Source of the DNA: Chloroflexota bacterium
GTDB taxonomy: Bacteria; Chloroflexota; Dehalococcoidia; UBA2979
Length of the DNA stretch: 5,957 nucleotides
Assembly: GCA_002710905.1 (NCBI GenBank)
Contig: PAJB01000015.1
Location: 117,894-123,850, forward strand
Direction of reading: 5' to 3'
Shown here piece by piece: positions 1-5,957 of the stretch. Position 1 is the stretch's first letter; every line of letters begins with the position of its first letter. Under the pieces are notes generated by a model. That model worked only from the letters and a program-made list of their open reading frames with translations, ran no database searches and was not told where the DNA came from. The translations under genes were made by a program, and so were the position numbers.

Positions 1-983
1 GCAGAAACATCCCCGGCTTGTGTTTCAATAATTGGTAGTGCTGTAATCGAACCTCCCCCTACAGATTCATCAACTCTAGCTGCTCTTTCTAAAAGTCTAG
101 AATGAAGATAGAATACATCACCAGGATAAGCCTCACGGCCTGGTGGTCTCTTTAAAAGTAAGGAAATCTGCCTATAAGCCCAAGCATGTTTGGACAAATC
201 ATCGTAAATTACCAATACATCTTTTCCTTGGTCCATGAAATATTCAGCAATTGCACAACCAGAATAAGGAGCTAAATATTGAAGCGCTGCTGACTCTGCT
301 GCAGAAGCTGATACAACAATCGTGTGATCCATCGCACCATTATCTTGCAATGAGGCAACTGTTTGAGCAACTTTTGAATCCTTTTGACCAATAGCTACAT
401 AAACACAAATAACATCTTCGCCTTTTTGATTTATAATTGCATCAATAGCAATAGCAGTTTTCCCAATTGATCTATCACCAATAATAAGTTCTCTTTGACC
501 TCTGCCAATAGGAATCATAGCATCTACAGCTTTAATTCCTGTTTGTAATGGTTGATCAACGCTTTTTCTTGAAACAACGTCAGGAGCAATTTTTTCAACT
601 GGTCTAGTTTCTGCAGCCTTTATTGAACCTAATTCATCTATAGGATCGCCAAGTGCATTAACAACTCTGCCAATAAAATTTTCACCCACAGGCACGGATG
701 CTACATCTCCCGTAGTCTTTACTTCATCGCCTTCTTTAATGGCAGTATAATCACCAAGAATAATTGCACCTACAGTCTCTTCTTCAAGGTTTAGTGCAAG
801 GCCTCTTACTCCATTGCTAAATTCAATTAACTCAGAAGCAACACAACTTTGTAATCCAAAAATCTGAGCTATGCCATCTGATGTTTCTATAACAGTTCCT
901 ACATTGACCTCATTAGTTTTATCTTCAAAATTTTCAATTTGCTTCTTTAAAATAGAAGCAACTTCATCTGGTCTAACTGACAT
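1..983 (-). CDS. atpA: ATP synthase F1 subunit alpha, partial (C-terminal part beyond window)
   Basis: The alpha subunit alternates with beta in the F1 head and carries the non-catalytic nucleotide sites. The ATG at 983-981 begins a protein starting [14 protein letters not shown]; 327 codons lie in the window, about two thirds of the usual length of roughly 500, and the reading frame runs off the left edge. A strong Shine-Dalgarno sequence, GGAGGAG, lies at 993-987 just before the start. The N-terminal beta-barrel is followed by a Walker A motif, GDRSIGKT, at residues 169-176 (Lys175 and Thr176, the same numbering as E. coli). Further on come [24 protein letters not shown] and the [14 protein letters not shown] stretch, all hallmarks of alpha. 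Most bacteria have GDRQTGKT; here Gln172 is Ser and Thr173 is Ile. The arginine finger lies beyond the window. It follows atpH after 29 bases. The identification is certain. Confidence 0.98.
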   Translation of the reverse strand, partial: MSVRPDEVASILKKQIENFEDKTNEVNVGTVIETSDGIAQIFGLQSCVASELIEFSNGVRGLALNLEEETVGAIILGDYTAIKEGDEVKTTGDVASVPVGENFIGRVVNALGDPIDELGSIKAAETRPVEKIAPDVVSRKSVDQPLQTGIKAVDAMIPIGRGQRELIIGDRSIGKTAIAIDAIINQKGEDVICVYVAIGQKDSKVAQTVASLQDNGAMDHTIVVSASAAESAALQYLAPYSGCAIAEYFMDQGKDVLVIYDDLSKHAWAYRQISLLLKRPPGREAYPGDVFYLHSRLLERAARVDESVGGGSITALPIIETQAGDVS

Positions 984-1012
984 AATCTCCTCCAAAATTT
1001 TCAAAAAACAAA

Positions 1013-1552
1013 TTAATTCTGCACATTTATTAAATCTTCCTTAAGCTTATTTAATTTCGATTTCACAGTACCATCAAATAGCCTGTCACCTATACGAATC
1101 TTTATACCCCCTATAATATTTTCATCAATTGTTGATGACAATATTACTTTCTTATTTAATTTTTTAGAAAGAGAGCTTTCTATATCAGATAAATCTTTCT
1201 CAATTGAAACCGCTGCAGTAACTTCACCTCGCACAATACCTGCATTATCATCAACAATCTCTTGAAAGTAGGATGCAATAGAAGGTAGCAAGTTTAATCT
1301 ATTTTTTTTCTTTAACAGTCTTAAAAAATTAATGCTTAGATCATCTAAATTAGTAAATGCATCCTTTAAAACTGAAACAAAATCTTTGTCGCTTAATTCA
1401 TTGCTGGTGAATAGCGCCTCAGATTTAGAATCCTGATAAATTAAAGAAATATTATTCAGTAAATTAGCCCACTGATCAAAAGAATCATTCTCACTAGCAA
1501 TTTCTCCTAGCGCCAATGCATATCTTCTTCCAGCAACATCCCTAATAAGCAT
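1013..1552 (-). CDS. atpH: ATP synthase F1 subunit delta (OSCP)
   Basis: Delta caps the F1 head and ties it to the b subunits, forming the peripheral stalk that stops F1 rotating with the rotor. The product has 179 residues, the normal length for a free-standing bacterial delta, with no fused b domain. An N-terminal helical domain starts with RRYALAL (residues 9-15), typical of the family. The second domain carries [11 protein letters not shown] (105-115) and ends with the conserved C-terminal signature [20 protein letters not shown] (148-167). The start ATG at 1552-1550 has an AGGAG ribosome binding site at 1567-1563, which fills the 18-base gap after atpF. The middle of the protein is divergent and rich in Ser, Asn and Lys, as is usual for delta. 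It is co-transcribed between atpF and atpA. Confidence 0.96.
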   Translation of the reverse strand: MLIRDVAGRRYALALGEIASENDSFDQWANLLNNISLIYQDSKSEALFTSNELSDKDFVSVLKDAFTNLDDLSINFLRLLKKKNRLNLLPSIASYFQEIVDDNAGIVRGEVTAAVSIEKDLSDIESSLSKKLNKKVILSSTIDENIIGGIKIRIGDRLFDGTVKSKLNKLKEDLINVQN

Positions 1553-1570
1553 ATAAATTAATCTCCTAAA

Positions 1571-2167
1571 TTATTCTTTCTCAAACTCATAATCATTTAA
1601 TATTCCATCAATTAAATCTTGGTGCGTTTTTTGATCTAATGATTTATCGATAACTTTTTCAGCAGCAGATATAGTGATCTCAGCAAAGTTTTTTCTTATG
1701 ACAGCCAGAGCCTGTTCTTTATCACGCTCAATATCTTTTTTAGCTTTCTGCAAAATAATTTCTGCATCCTTCTTAGCTTTTTCTTCCAACTCAATTTTTA
1801 ACTTATCAGCCATTTCTCGAGCATCATTAACAAATTGAGATGCTTCTTTTTTTGCATCATCAAGAATTTTTTTAGATTCAGATTGGCTTTCTGAAGCTTG
1901 CAAACTAGCTTGTTCAGCTGCTTCCAAGCCCAACTTAATCTTTTTATTACGTTCATCAATGATTTTTAAAAATGGCTTCCAGAGAAAAATTCTCAAAACA
2001 ACCAATAAAATTGCAAAGTTAATTATCTGTGTAATAAGACCTGGTAAACTAAAGCCAAGCTTTGCTATACCAGTAACTTCTTCAGCAGCTAAAACACTAC
2101 TTGCTGTTCCAACAAAAAGCAATCCGAACATGTTTAAGCATAAAAACATTCTTGTAAAAAACTTCAT
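1571..2167 (-). CDS. atpF: ATP synthase Fo subunit b with N-terminal signal-like extension
   Basis: Subunit b is the membrane-anchored rod of the peripheral stalk. The core features are clear: a membrane helix at about residues 42-62 preceded by GFSLPGLITQIINF, then FLWKPFLKIIDERNKKI and a long charged, Ala/Lys/Glu-rich coiled coil to about residue 160, then a C-terminal delta-binding region. The product has 198 residues, longer than a typical b of about 155-170. The extra length is an N-terminal stretch with a basic start (MKFFTR), a hydrophobic core (residues 7-23) and VLA-AEE near residues 25-30, which looks like a signal peptidase I site after Ala27. The start is supported by a GAGGT ribosome binding site at 2176-2172, four bases before ATG; the internal Met7 and Met13 lack one as good. 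Cleavage would leave the mature N-terminus outside, matching the known topology of b. Confidence 0.95.
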   Translation of the reverse strand: MKFFTRMFLCLNMFGLLFVGTASSVLAAEEVTGIAKLGFSLPGLITQIINFAILLVVLRIFLWKPFLKIIDERNKKIKLGLEAAEQASLQASESQSESKKILDDAKKEASQFVNDAREMADKLKIELEEKAKKDAEIILQKAKKDIERDKEQALAVIRKNFAEITISAAEKVIDKSLDQKTHQDLIDGILNDYEFEKE

Positions 2168-2181
2168 AGTTACCTCGAATC

Positions 2182-2204
2182 TTTACTTAGAAAAACTAAG
2201 TAAA
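2182..2204 (-). promoter_or_regulatory. Stem-loop between atpE and atpF
   Basis: On the transcribed strand the arms TTTACTTAG and CTAAGTAAA form a perfect 9-bp stem around a five-base T loop. It begins three bases after the atpE stop codon and ends five bases before the atpF ribosome binding site. No U-run follows it (the next bases are GATTCGAGG), so it is not a standard terminator. It may protect the 3' end of an atpE transcript or mark a processing site; that role is inferred, and the stem is mostly A-T. Confidence 0.55.
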
Positions 2205-2207
2205 TTT

Positions 2208-2594
<387 letters not shown>

Positions 2595-3569
2595 TCAATG
2601 ACCTGAGTCGTCATGATGGCTAACAGCGGTTTGCGCAAAGACCAAAGTAAGCATAGCAAAAACAAAAGCTTGTATAAACCCAACAAACAACTCTAATCCA
2701 TAAAAAATATTAATTACTAATAATGGAACTAAAAAGCCCATCATAATTAGTAAAACTTCACCAGCAAATATATTTCCGAATAATCGAAAAGTGAAAGAAA
2801 CCATCCTGCTTAATTCAGAAACAAGTTCTAACAATCCAACAAAAATATCAATAATACCCATTGGATTGCCCTTCAGTAATTTATTAAAACTAAAGAATTT
2901 TTTTAAATAACCAAACCCAAGAGCAGAGAGACCCCAGTATTCAACAAATATAAATGAAAAGATAGCTATTGCAAGTGGCGTATTGATATCTGTATTAACT
3001 GATCGGAAATAAGGTGCTAATATACCTGAAAAATTACCGCCCTCTGTAGCGGGTTTAATTGCATTAGCTGCATTTACAGAATCTCCACCTATTGGAATAT
3101 AGGCAGTATCAATTCCTAAGATCGTAGTTTGTTCAAAGACGGCTTGAGTTTCACCATAACCAGGTTCAGTCATACCTATATGAAAGTTACCTGGGAGTAA
3201 AGCAAAATAGTTATTTAATATTATCCAAAAGAAAATTGTTGCCACTACCCAGAAAAATTTTCTACCGTTTTCTTCTCCAGTAATACTAATAATTAAATCG
3301 TAAAATCCACCAATAATGAACTCAAGTCCTCCGACAAAGCCAGATGGTACTAGTGAAAATCTTCTGCCAATAAAAAAAGAGCTGACAATCATCAAAATAA
3401 GAACTATCCAAGAAGTAAACATGGTGTTTGTAATGTTAAGAAAACTTGTACGAAAAACCACTTCAGGAGCAATAATAATTGCAGGAGGTGGAGGTTTGAA
3501 AAAAACCATACCAACAACAATAAAAATGAAAATAAGTAAAAATAATAATACGCCGGTTTGTTTATTCAT
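2595..3569 (-). CDS. atpB: ATP synthase Fo subunit a
   Basis: Subunit a forms the two proton half-channels beside the c-ring. The product has 324 residues with several hydrophobic helices, the first at about residues 6-24. The key region is near the C-terminus: SELSRMVSFTFRLFGNIFAGE (251-271) holds the essential Arg262, which faces the c-ring glutamate, plus Asn266 and Glu271. GFIQAFVFAMLTLVFAQTA (297-315) is the last helix, with conserved Gln300. TDINTPLA (193-200) is the usual start of the middle helix. Between ALLPG (123-127) and this motif lies a loop of about 60 residues (128-188), roughly 40 longer than in E. coli. The protein ends SHHDDSGH. The start ATG at 3569-3567 has a modest AGGT ribosome binding site at 3583-3580. 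It lies 41 bases after the atpI-like gene and 48 before atpE. Confidence 0.97.
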   Translation of the reverse strand: MNKQTGVLLFLLIFIFIVVGMVFFKPPPPAIIIAPEVVFRTSFLNITNTMFTSWIVLILMIVSSFFIGRRFSLVPSGFVGGLEFIIGGFYDLIISITGEENGRKFFWVVATIFFWIILNNYFALLPGNFHIGMTEPGYGETQAVFEQTTILGIDTAYIPIGGDSVNAANAIKPATEGGNFSGILAPYFRSVNTDINTPLAIAIFSFIFVEYWGLSALGFGYLKKFFSFNKLLKGNPMGIIDIFVGLLELVSELSRMVSFTFRLFGNIFAGEVLLIMMGFLVPLLVINIFYGLELFVGFIQAFVFAMLTLVFAQTAVSHHDDSGH

Positions 3570-3610
3570 CTACTCTTTAACCTATTTCAAATTTTAAAAT
3601 TTTATCTAAA

Positions 3611-3811
3611 TTAATTTTTTGTAACTTCCTTAAGCTGTCTATAGACTCCTATGAAACCAAAGATTAGCCCAAAAATTAACATTAAGATAGTAAAAAAAGG
3701 TTCGGAATTTAACTTTCTGTCTATCCAAATACCCAATGAAAGTGGTACTAAGATAGAAACTACAAAATAAAAACCTATACCTACCAATCTAAATGCGGGT
3801 GATAAATACAA
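3611..3811 (-). CDS. atpI: AtpZ/AtpI-family small membrane protein, TTG start
   Basis: This 66-residue protein has two membrane helices (about residues 9-28 and 39-58) joined by GIWIDRKLNSEPFFT. That pattern, G-x-W/x-x-D-x-x-L-N-x-x-P in the loop and a glycine-rich second helix, is typical of the AtpI/AtpZ (ATPase_gene1) family encoded at the head of ATP synthase operons. Members are linked to c-ring assembly and, for some AtpZ/AtpI pairs, to Mg2+/Ca2+ transport. The start is TTG at 3811-3809: the frame has no ATG or GTG upstream before the in-frame TAG at 3829-3827, and a G5 ribosome binding site sits nine bases upstream. Starting there gives the family's normal length. The AtpZ versus AtpI label is uncertain; being first in the operon, directly before atpB, fits both. 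Confidence 0.85.
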   Translation of the reverse strand: MYLSPAFRLVGIGFYFVVSILVPLSLGIWIDRKLNSEPFFTILMLIFGLIFGFIGVYRQLKEVTKN

Positions 3812-3820
3812 ACTATGAAT

Positions 3821-3825
3821 CCCCC
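3821..3825 (-). promoter_or_regulatory. G5 ribosome binding site of the atpI-like gene
   Basis: The transcribed strand reads TAGTGGGGGATTCATAG and then the TTG start, so a run of five G lies nine bases before the start codon. It can pair with the CCUCC of 16S rRNA with one G-U pair. Together with the lack of any upstream ATG or GTG it decides in favour of TTG. A G5 run at the same spacing precedes the DUF151 gene. Confidence 0.6.
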
Positions 3826-3889
3826 ACTAAACATTAATAAATATAAAGAGGTTAAGCATTACACTTTAATATCTTTTTATTACTATGAG

Positions 3890-3918
3890 ACTATATTAAT
3901 TTATAGAAAACTAAGCAA
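3890..3918 (-). promoter_or_regulatory. Candidate promoter for the ATP synthase operon
   Basis: In the 137-base spacer between the DUF151 gene and the atpI-like gene, the transcribed strand has TTGCTT (3918-3913), a 17-base spacer and TATAGT (3895-3890). This is a 3/6 match to the -35 and 5/6 to the -10 of a sigma-70-type promoter at ideal spacing. Transcription would begin near 3883, giving a leader of about 70 bases. In such AT-rich DNA a match of this quality can arise by chance. The rest of the spacer holds no ORF and no clear terminator. Confidence 0.35.
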
Positions 3919-3948
3919 GTGGTATAACAAAGAAATGATCTAATAAAA

Positions 3949-4512
3949 TTACTTGCTATCATTTTGCTCTGGTTGATCATCCTCTTGAGAAAGATTTAAA
4001 TCAAGTTCAGAAACAAAATCTTGAAACGCAGAGAGCTTCTGAAGTTCTTCATCAGATACCTGATTAACTTTATTCTGTTTAAGATCATTATCAATGATCA
4101 CATTTTCTTCTTGGTCAATATTGATACAAGCACGCTCAAATACGTCTGAATCAACAAAAATTGGAGATTTCGTTCTTACAGAGAGCGCAATAGCATCAGA
4201 AGGTCTGGAATCTATTTCAATGAACTGATCTTTGCATTTTACTTTTATGCGAGCATAATATGTATCATTCTCTAAATTATTAACAATCACTGAATCAACA
4301 GTTCCTCCTAATTGATCAATTAAGTCATTCATTAAATCATGAGTCAATGGTCTAGGCAAATCAATGTCTTGCAAAGACAAAACAATTGCTTCTGCTACAT
4401 CAGCACCAATCCAAATAGGTAAAAATCTTTGAGAATTATCCTCTTTCAGTACAACAACTCTTTGATAATGGCGAAGACTCACTCTTATGCTGTCAATTTG
4501 TAACTTAATCAT
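3949..4512 (-). CDS. DUF151 / bifunctional nuclease family protein
   Basis: The 187-residue product belongs to the DUF151 (BFN) family. It shows the family's fixed order of motifs: a short beta-rich N-terminus; LPIWIGADVAEAI (31-43), with Glu41 in the conserved position; PRPLTHDLMNDLI (53-65); and IDSRPSDAIALSVR (100-113), followed by PIFV (117-120). Plant members have been reported to have RNase and DNase activity, and the Thermotoga structure shows a compact fold, but the bacterial role is unsettled. Catalysis should therefore be regarded as family-level knowledge only. There is no fused UVR domain. The C-terminus is a helical segment (about 153-172) and then an acidic, Gln-rich tail, LSQEDDQPEQNDSK. 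The ATG at 4512-4510 is preceded by a G5 ribosome binding site nine bases upstream. It appears to have its own promoter and sits between pyrF and the ATP synthase operon. Confidence 0.9.
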   Translation of the reverse strand: MIKLQIDSIRVSLRHYQRVVVLKEDNSQRFLPIWIGADVAEAIVLSLQDIDLPRPLTHDLMNDLIDQLGGTVDSVIVNNLENDTYYARIKVKCKDQFIEIDSRPSDAIALSVRTKSPIFVDSDVFERACINIDQEENVIIDNDLKQNKVNQVSDEELQKLSAFQDFVSELDLNLSQEDDQPEQNDSK

Positions 4513-4517
4513 CTCTA

Positions 4518-4531
4518 CTTACCCCCGTAAG
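4518..4531 (-). promoter_or_regulatory. G-rich ribosome binding site of the DUF151 gene in a small hairpin
   Basis: On the transcribed strand, CTTAC and GTAAG form a 5-bp inverted repeat around GGGG, so the five-G run at 4526-4522 lies in the loop and the first base of the closing arm. The run ends nine bases before the ATG. It is the only plausible Shine-Dalgarno sequence for this gene apart from a weak GTAGAG next to the start codon. The hairpin is short and may be only marginally stable. Confidence 0.5.
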
Positions 4532-4548
4532 AAATGTAAATCTGCTGA

Positions 4549-4567
4549 TCTAGAAGTTTATTCTAGA
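4549..4567. promoter_or_regulatory. Operator-like dyad overlapping the -10 box upstream of the DUF151 gene
   Basis: TCTAGAA and TTCTAGA form a perfect 7-bp inverted repeat separated by GTTTA. Because TCTAGA is itself a palindrome, the element is also a direct repeat of TCTAGA with a 13-base period, slightly more than one helical turn. It covers the candidate -10 box at 4560-4555, the classic position for a repressor site. The same bases could instead fold as an RNA hairpin. No U-run follows, so a terminator is unlikely. Confidence 0.45.
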
Positions 4568-4583
4568 ACTTGAAAGCAGTCAA
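4555..4583 (-). promoter_or_regulatory. Candidate promoter for the DUF151 gene
   Basis: The transcribed strand has TTGACT (4583-4578; 5 of 6 to TTGACA), a 17-base spacer and TAAACT (4560-4555; 4 of 6 to TATAAT). Transcription would start near 4548 and leave a leader of about 35 bases that carries the G5 ribosome binding site. This is the better of the two promoter candidates in the window. It implies that the DUF151 gene can be expressed independently of murI-pyrF. Confidence 0.45.
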
Positions 4584-4615
4584 TTTAAATTATGAAACTA
4601 ATTACAATTAAATAT

Positions 4616-5446
4616 TTATTTGTTGTATTGATTAATATGATTATTCATAAGCTGTGCTGCATTTCTTATATCATTCATATATTTAGAGATGTCTGCCTCA
4701 TCATTTTTACCCGCATACATGATAGATCTTGACGAAGAAATGATCATTGTAGGTGAATTTGAATCAGTATTTATTGCCTGAACAATTTCTTTAGTGTCTC
4801 CACCCTGATTACCAATTCCTGGGACAAGAAAAATCATATCTTTGCAAATATTACGAATTTCCCTTGCCTCTTGAGGAAAGGTTGCACCAACTACTAAGCC
4901 AATGTTGTCTGCATGGTTCCATTTATTAGCTAGAGATGCAATTTCTTGATATAATTTCTTATTATTTTGCAGTAGAATATTTTGTATTTCATTACTGCTA
5001 TTATTTGTAGTTCTACATAGTACAAATATGTGCTTTTCTTTGTATTTTAAAAAAGGTGCAATGGAATCTAAACCAAAATACGGATTAAGCGTGACTGCAT
5101 CTGCTGCAAAATAATTAAAGACTGCATCGGCATAAGCCTCAGCTGTAGACCCAATATCTCCTCTTTTTGCATCTAAAATAATTGGTACATCTTTTGGAAT
5201 ATAAGCAATGGTTTTCTTCAGTAATTCTATCCCCTCTGAGCCTCTTTTTTCAAAAAAAGCAATATTAGGCTTATATGCGCAAACCAAATCAGAAGTATTA
5301 TCAATCATACTTTTTAAAAAAGAGTCAAGTTTGAACTTTTGTGGTAACAGTTCATTGTGTAAATCAATACCAATACAAAGAGCTGATTTATTTTTTTTAT
5401 AATTTTTATAATATTTTTCCTTAAAATTCAATTCATCGCCCTTCAT
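4616..5446 (-). CDS. pyrF: Orotidine-5'-phosphate decarboxylase, type II
   Basis: This cytoplasmic enzyme removes CO2 from OMP to give UMP, the last step of de novo pyrimidine synthesis. The 276-residue product is longer than the type I enzyme (about 230-240) and has the type II sequence pattern. ALCIGIDLH (22-30) is the first strand with its Asp; YKPNIAFFE (58-66) holds Lys59. LDAKRGDIGSTAEAYA (91-106) contains the catalytic Asp92-x-Lys94 and Asp97. VPGIGNQGGD (208-217) forms the phosphate-side loop and SSSRSIMYAG (237-246) the final phosphate-binding Arg segment. The start given is the first in-frame ATG, which overlaps the end of murI by 14 bases but has no ribosome binding site. A TTG at 5431-5429 with AAGGG seven bases upstream is a strong alternative, giving MNFKEKYYKN as the N-terminus. 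The identification is certain, the start is not. Confidence 0.95.
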   Translation of the reverse strand: MKGDELNFKEKYYKNYKKNKSALCIGIDLHNELLPQKFKLDSFLKSMIDNTSDLVCAYKPNIAFFEKRGSEGIELLKKTIAYIPKDVPIILDAKRGDIGSTAEAYADAVFNYFAADAVTLNPYFGLDSIAPFLKYKEKHIFVLCRTTNNSSNEIQNILLQNNKKLYQEIASLANKWNHADNIGLVVGATFPQEAREIRNICKDMIFLVPGIGNQGGDTKEIVQAINTDSNSPTMIISSSRSIMYAGKNDEADISKYMNDIRNAAQLMNNHINQYNK

Positions 5447-5957
5447 TAATTTTCATGATTGATAAATTGGGTAAATCACAATAATGCTCTAAAACATTTT
5501 TAATTGACTTTGAAAAAGAAGCAATACTTCCAGTTACATAGCAATCTACCAATTCTGAATTATTTTCATTATATAACTCGTCTGTATTCATTTCCTCAGA
5601 GAGCAGTTGCAATAATCTATTCACAACACCATCAACTGAATCAAAAATTTGGATATGTTTTGGTGATATTTTATATAAAATATCTTTAAGAAAATGATAA
5701 TGGGTACAACCAAGGACAAGACAATCAACTCCTAAATCATAGTAATGATCAAGGGTAGATTTTAATTCAGACAAGAATTCTTTCTTTGGAATATTTGCTT
5801 TTTCGATATGCTCGGCAAGTCCTTCCATTGGTAATGAAAATAACTTTTGATTTTTGACATAATTTTTTTCAAGCATTGATAATCTATTTCCAGAAGTTGT
5901 GAGAGGAGTTGCTAGCAACAACATTTTACCTGATTTTGAATACTGACTTGCTGGTTT
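5433..5957 (-). CDS. murI: Glutamate racemase, partial (N-terminal part beyond window)
   Basis: The enzyme interconverts L- and D-glutamate, supplying D-glutamate for peptidoglycan. The open frame reaches the right edge without a stop, reading KPASQYSKSGKMLLLATPLTT; the Met at 5924 is internal and the true start lies outside the window. The visible 174 residues are about the C-terminal two thirds of the usual 260-270. KMLLLATPLTT is the family's central strand and loop. LVLGCTHYHFLKDIL carries the second catalytic cysteine (residue 84 of the fragment) in the diagnostic GCTHY motif. IFDSVDGVVNRL matches the region that is usually DSGxAVA, here with a changed loop. YVTGSIASFSKSI is the last conserved block. 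The first catalytic cysteine lies beyond the edge. The gene ends in or next to the start of pyrF, implying a shared transcript. Confidence 0.93.
   Translation of the reverse strand, partial: KPASQYSKSGKMLLLATPLTTSGNRLSMLEKNYVKNQKLFSLPMEGLAEHIEKANIPKKEFLSELKSTLDHYYDLGVDCLVLGCTHYHFLKDILYKISPKHIQIFDSVDGVVNRLLQLLSEEMNTDELYNENNSELVDCYVTGSIASFSKSIKNVLEHYCDLPNLSIMKINEGR
5439..5443 (-). promoter_or_regulatory. Shine-Dalgarno sequence pointing to a TTG start for pyrF
   Basis: AAGGG lies in the last codons of murI, seven bases before a TTG at 5431-5429 that is in frame with pyrF. The murI stop TGA (5435-5433) then lies one base from the pyrF start, a classic coupled arrangement. The upstream ATG at 5446 has only AT-rich sequence before it. 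Confidence 0.45.

Noticed and set aside
3316..3597. Plus-strand open frame of 93 codons opposite the start of atpB
   Set aside because: Its sequence is the reverse complement of a conserved membrane protein and has no family features.
3589..3602. 14-base perfect palindrome AAATTTTAAAATTT between atpI and atpB
   Set aside because: It is made only of A and T in AT-rich DNA, so it is readily explained by chance; no G-C pair supports a hairpin.
3896..3930. Alternative promoter TTGTTA with TATAAA in the DUF151-atpI spacer
   Set aside because: The spacer would be 19 bases, longer than optimal; the TTGCTT-17-TATAGT pair is more plausible.
3914..3957. Inverted repeat AGCAAGT/ACTTGCT across the DUF151 stop codon and spacer
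   Set aside because: The 7-bp arms are 30 bases apart, with no U-run after the hairpin; too weak to call a terminator or operator.
5208..5689. Two short plus-strand open frames opposite pyrF and murI
   Set aside because: Both are shadows of strongly conserved enzymes on the other strand, without motifs of their own.
5433..5924. murI as a complete 163-residue gene starting at 5924
   Set aside because: The frame continues upstream to the window edge with conserved-looking residues, and the first catalytic cysteine region is missing, so the Met is internal.

Overview
All nine genes in this AT-rich window lie on the minus strand, so transcription runs from the right end (5957) to the left end (1). 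In transcription order they are: the 3' part of murI (glutamate racemase); pyrF (orotidine-5'-phosphate decarboxylase, type II); a DUF151 'bifunctional nuclease' family gene; and the start of an F-type ATP synthase operon, atpI/atpZ-like, atpB (a), atpE (c), atpF (b), atpH (delta) and the first two thirds of atpA (alpha). The genes for gamma, beta and epsilon would be expected beyond position 1. I see no tRNA, rRNA, CRISPR array, insertion sequence or other mobile element. No gap between genes exceeds 137 bases.

Organism. The low G+C, short spacers and compact genes suggest a streamlined, probably free-living bacterium. Four traits constrain it: a type II PyrF, a DUF151 gene, a short unfused delta subunit (unlike the long or b-fused delta of many Actinobacteria), and a c subunit with an RNP loop and an H+-type glutamate site. 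Together they would fit an AT-rich member of the Chloroflexota (Dehalococcoidia or marine SAR202-like). This is a tentative inference from protein character; another deep-branching phylum is possible.

Layout. 5433-5957: murI, cut by the window edge, whose end overlaps pyrF (or lies one base from an alternative pyrF start), so the two are probably translationally coupled. 4513-4615: a 103-base spacer with a good sigma-70-like promoter, a symmetric dyad lying on its -10 box, and a G-rich ribosome binding site inside a small hairpin; it leads into the DUF151 gene. 3812-3948: a 137-base spacer with a weaker candidate promoter and a G5 ribosome binding site, leading into a TTG-started atpI-like gene and then the ATP synthase operon. 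Inside the operon, atpE (the many-copy c-ring subunit) is flanked by a U-rich leader and followed by a 9-bp stem-loop, an arrangement that could raise c output over its neighbours.

Function. The ATP synthase genes build the membrane sector Fo (a, b, c), the peripheral stalk (b, delta) and the F1 head (alpha); the c and a residues seen indicate H+ rather than Na+ coupling. Both b and c appear to be made with N-terminal signal-peptide-like extensions. murI supplies D-glutamate for peptidoglycan and pyrF makes UMP; both are ordinary housekeeping genes. The window is mainly a conserved core region; the points worth a second look are in the spacers and in the N-termini of the Fo subunits.
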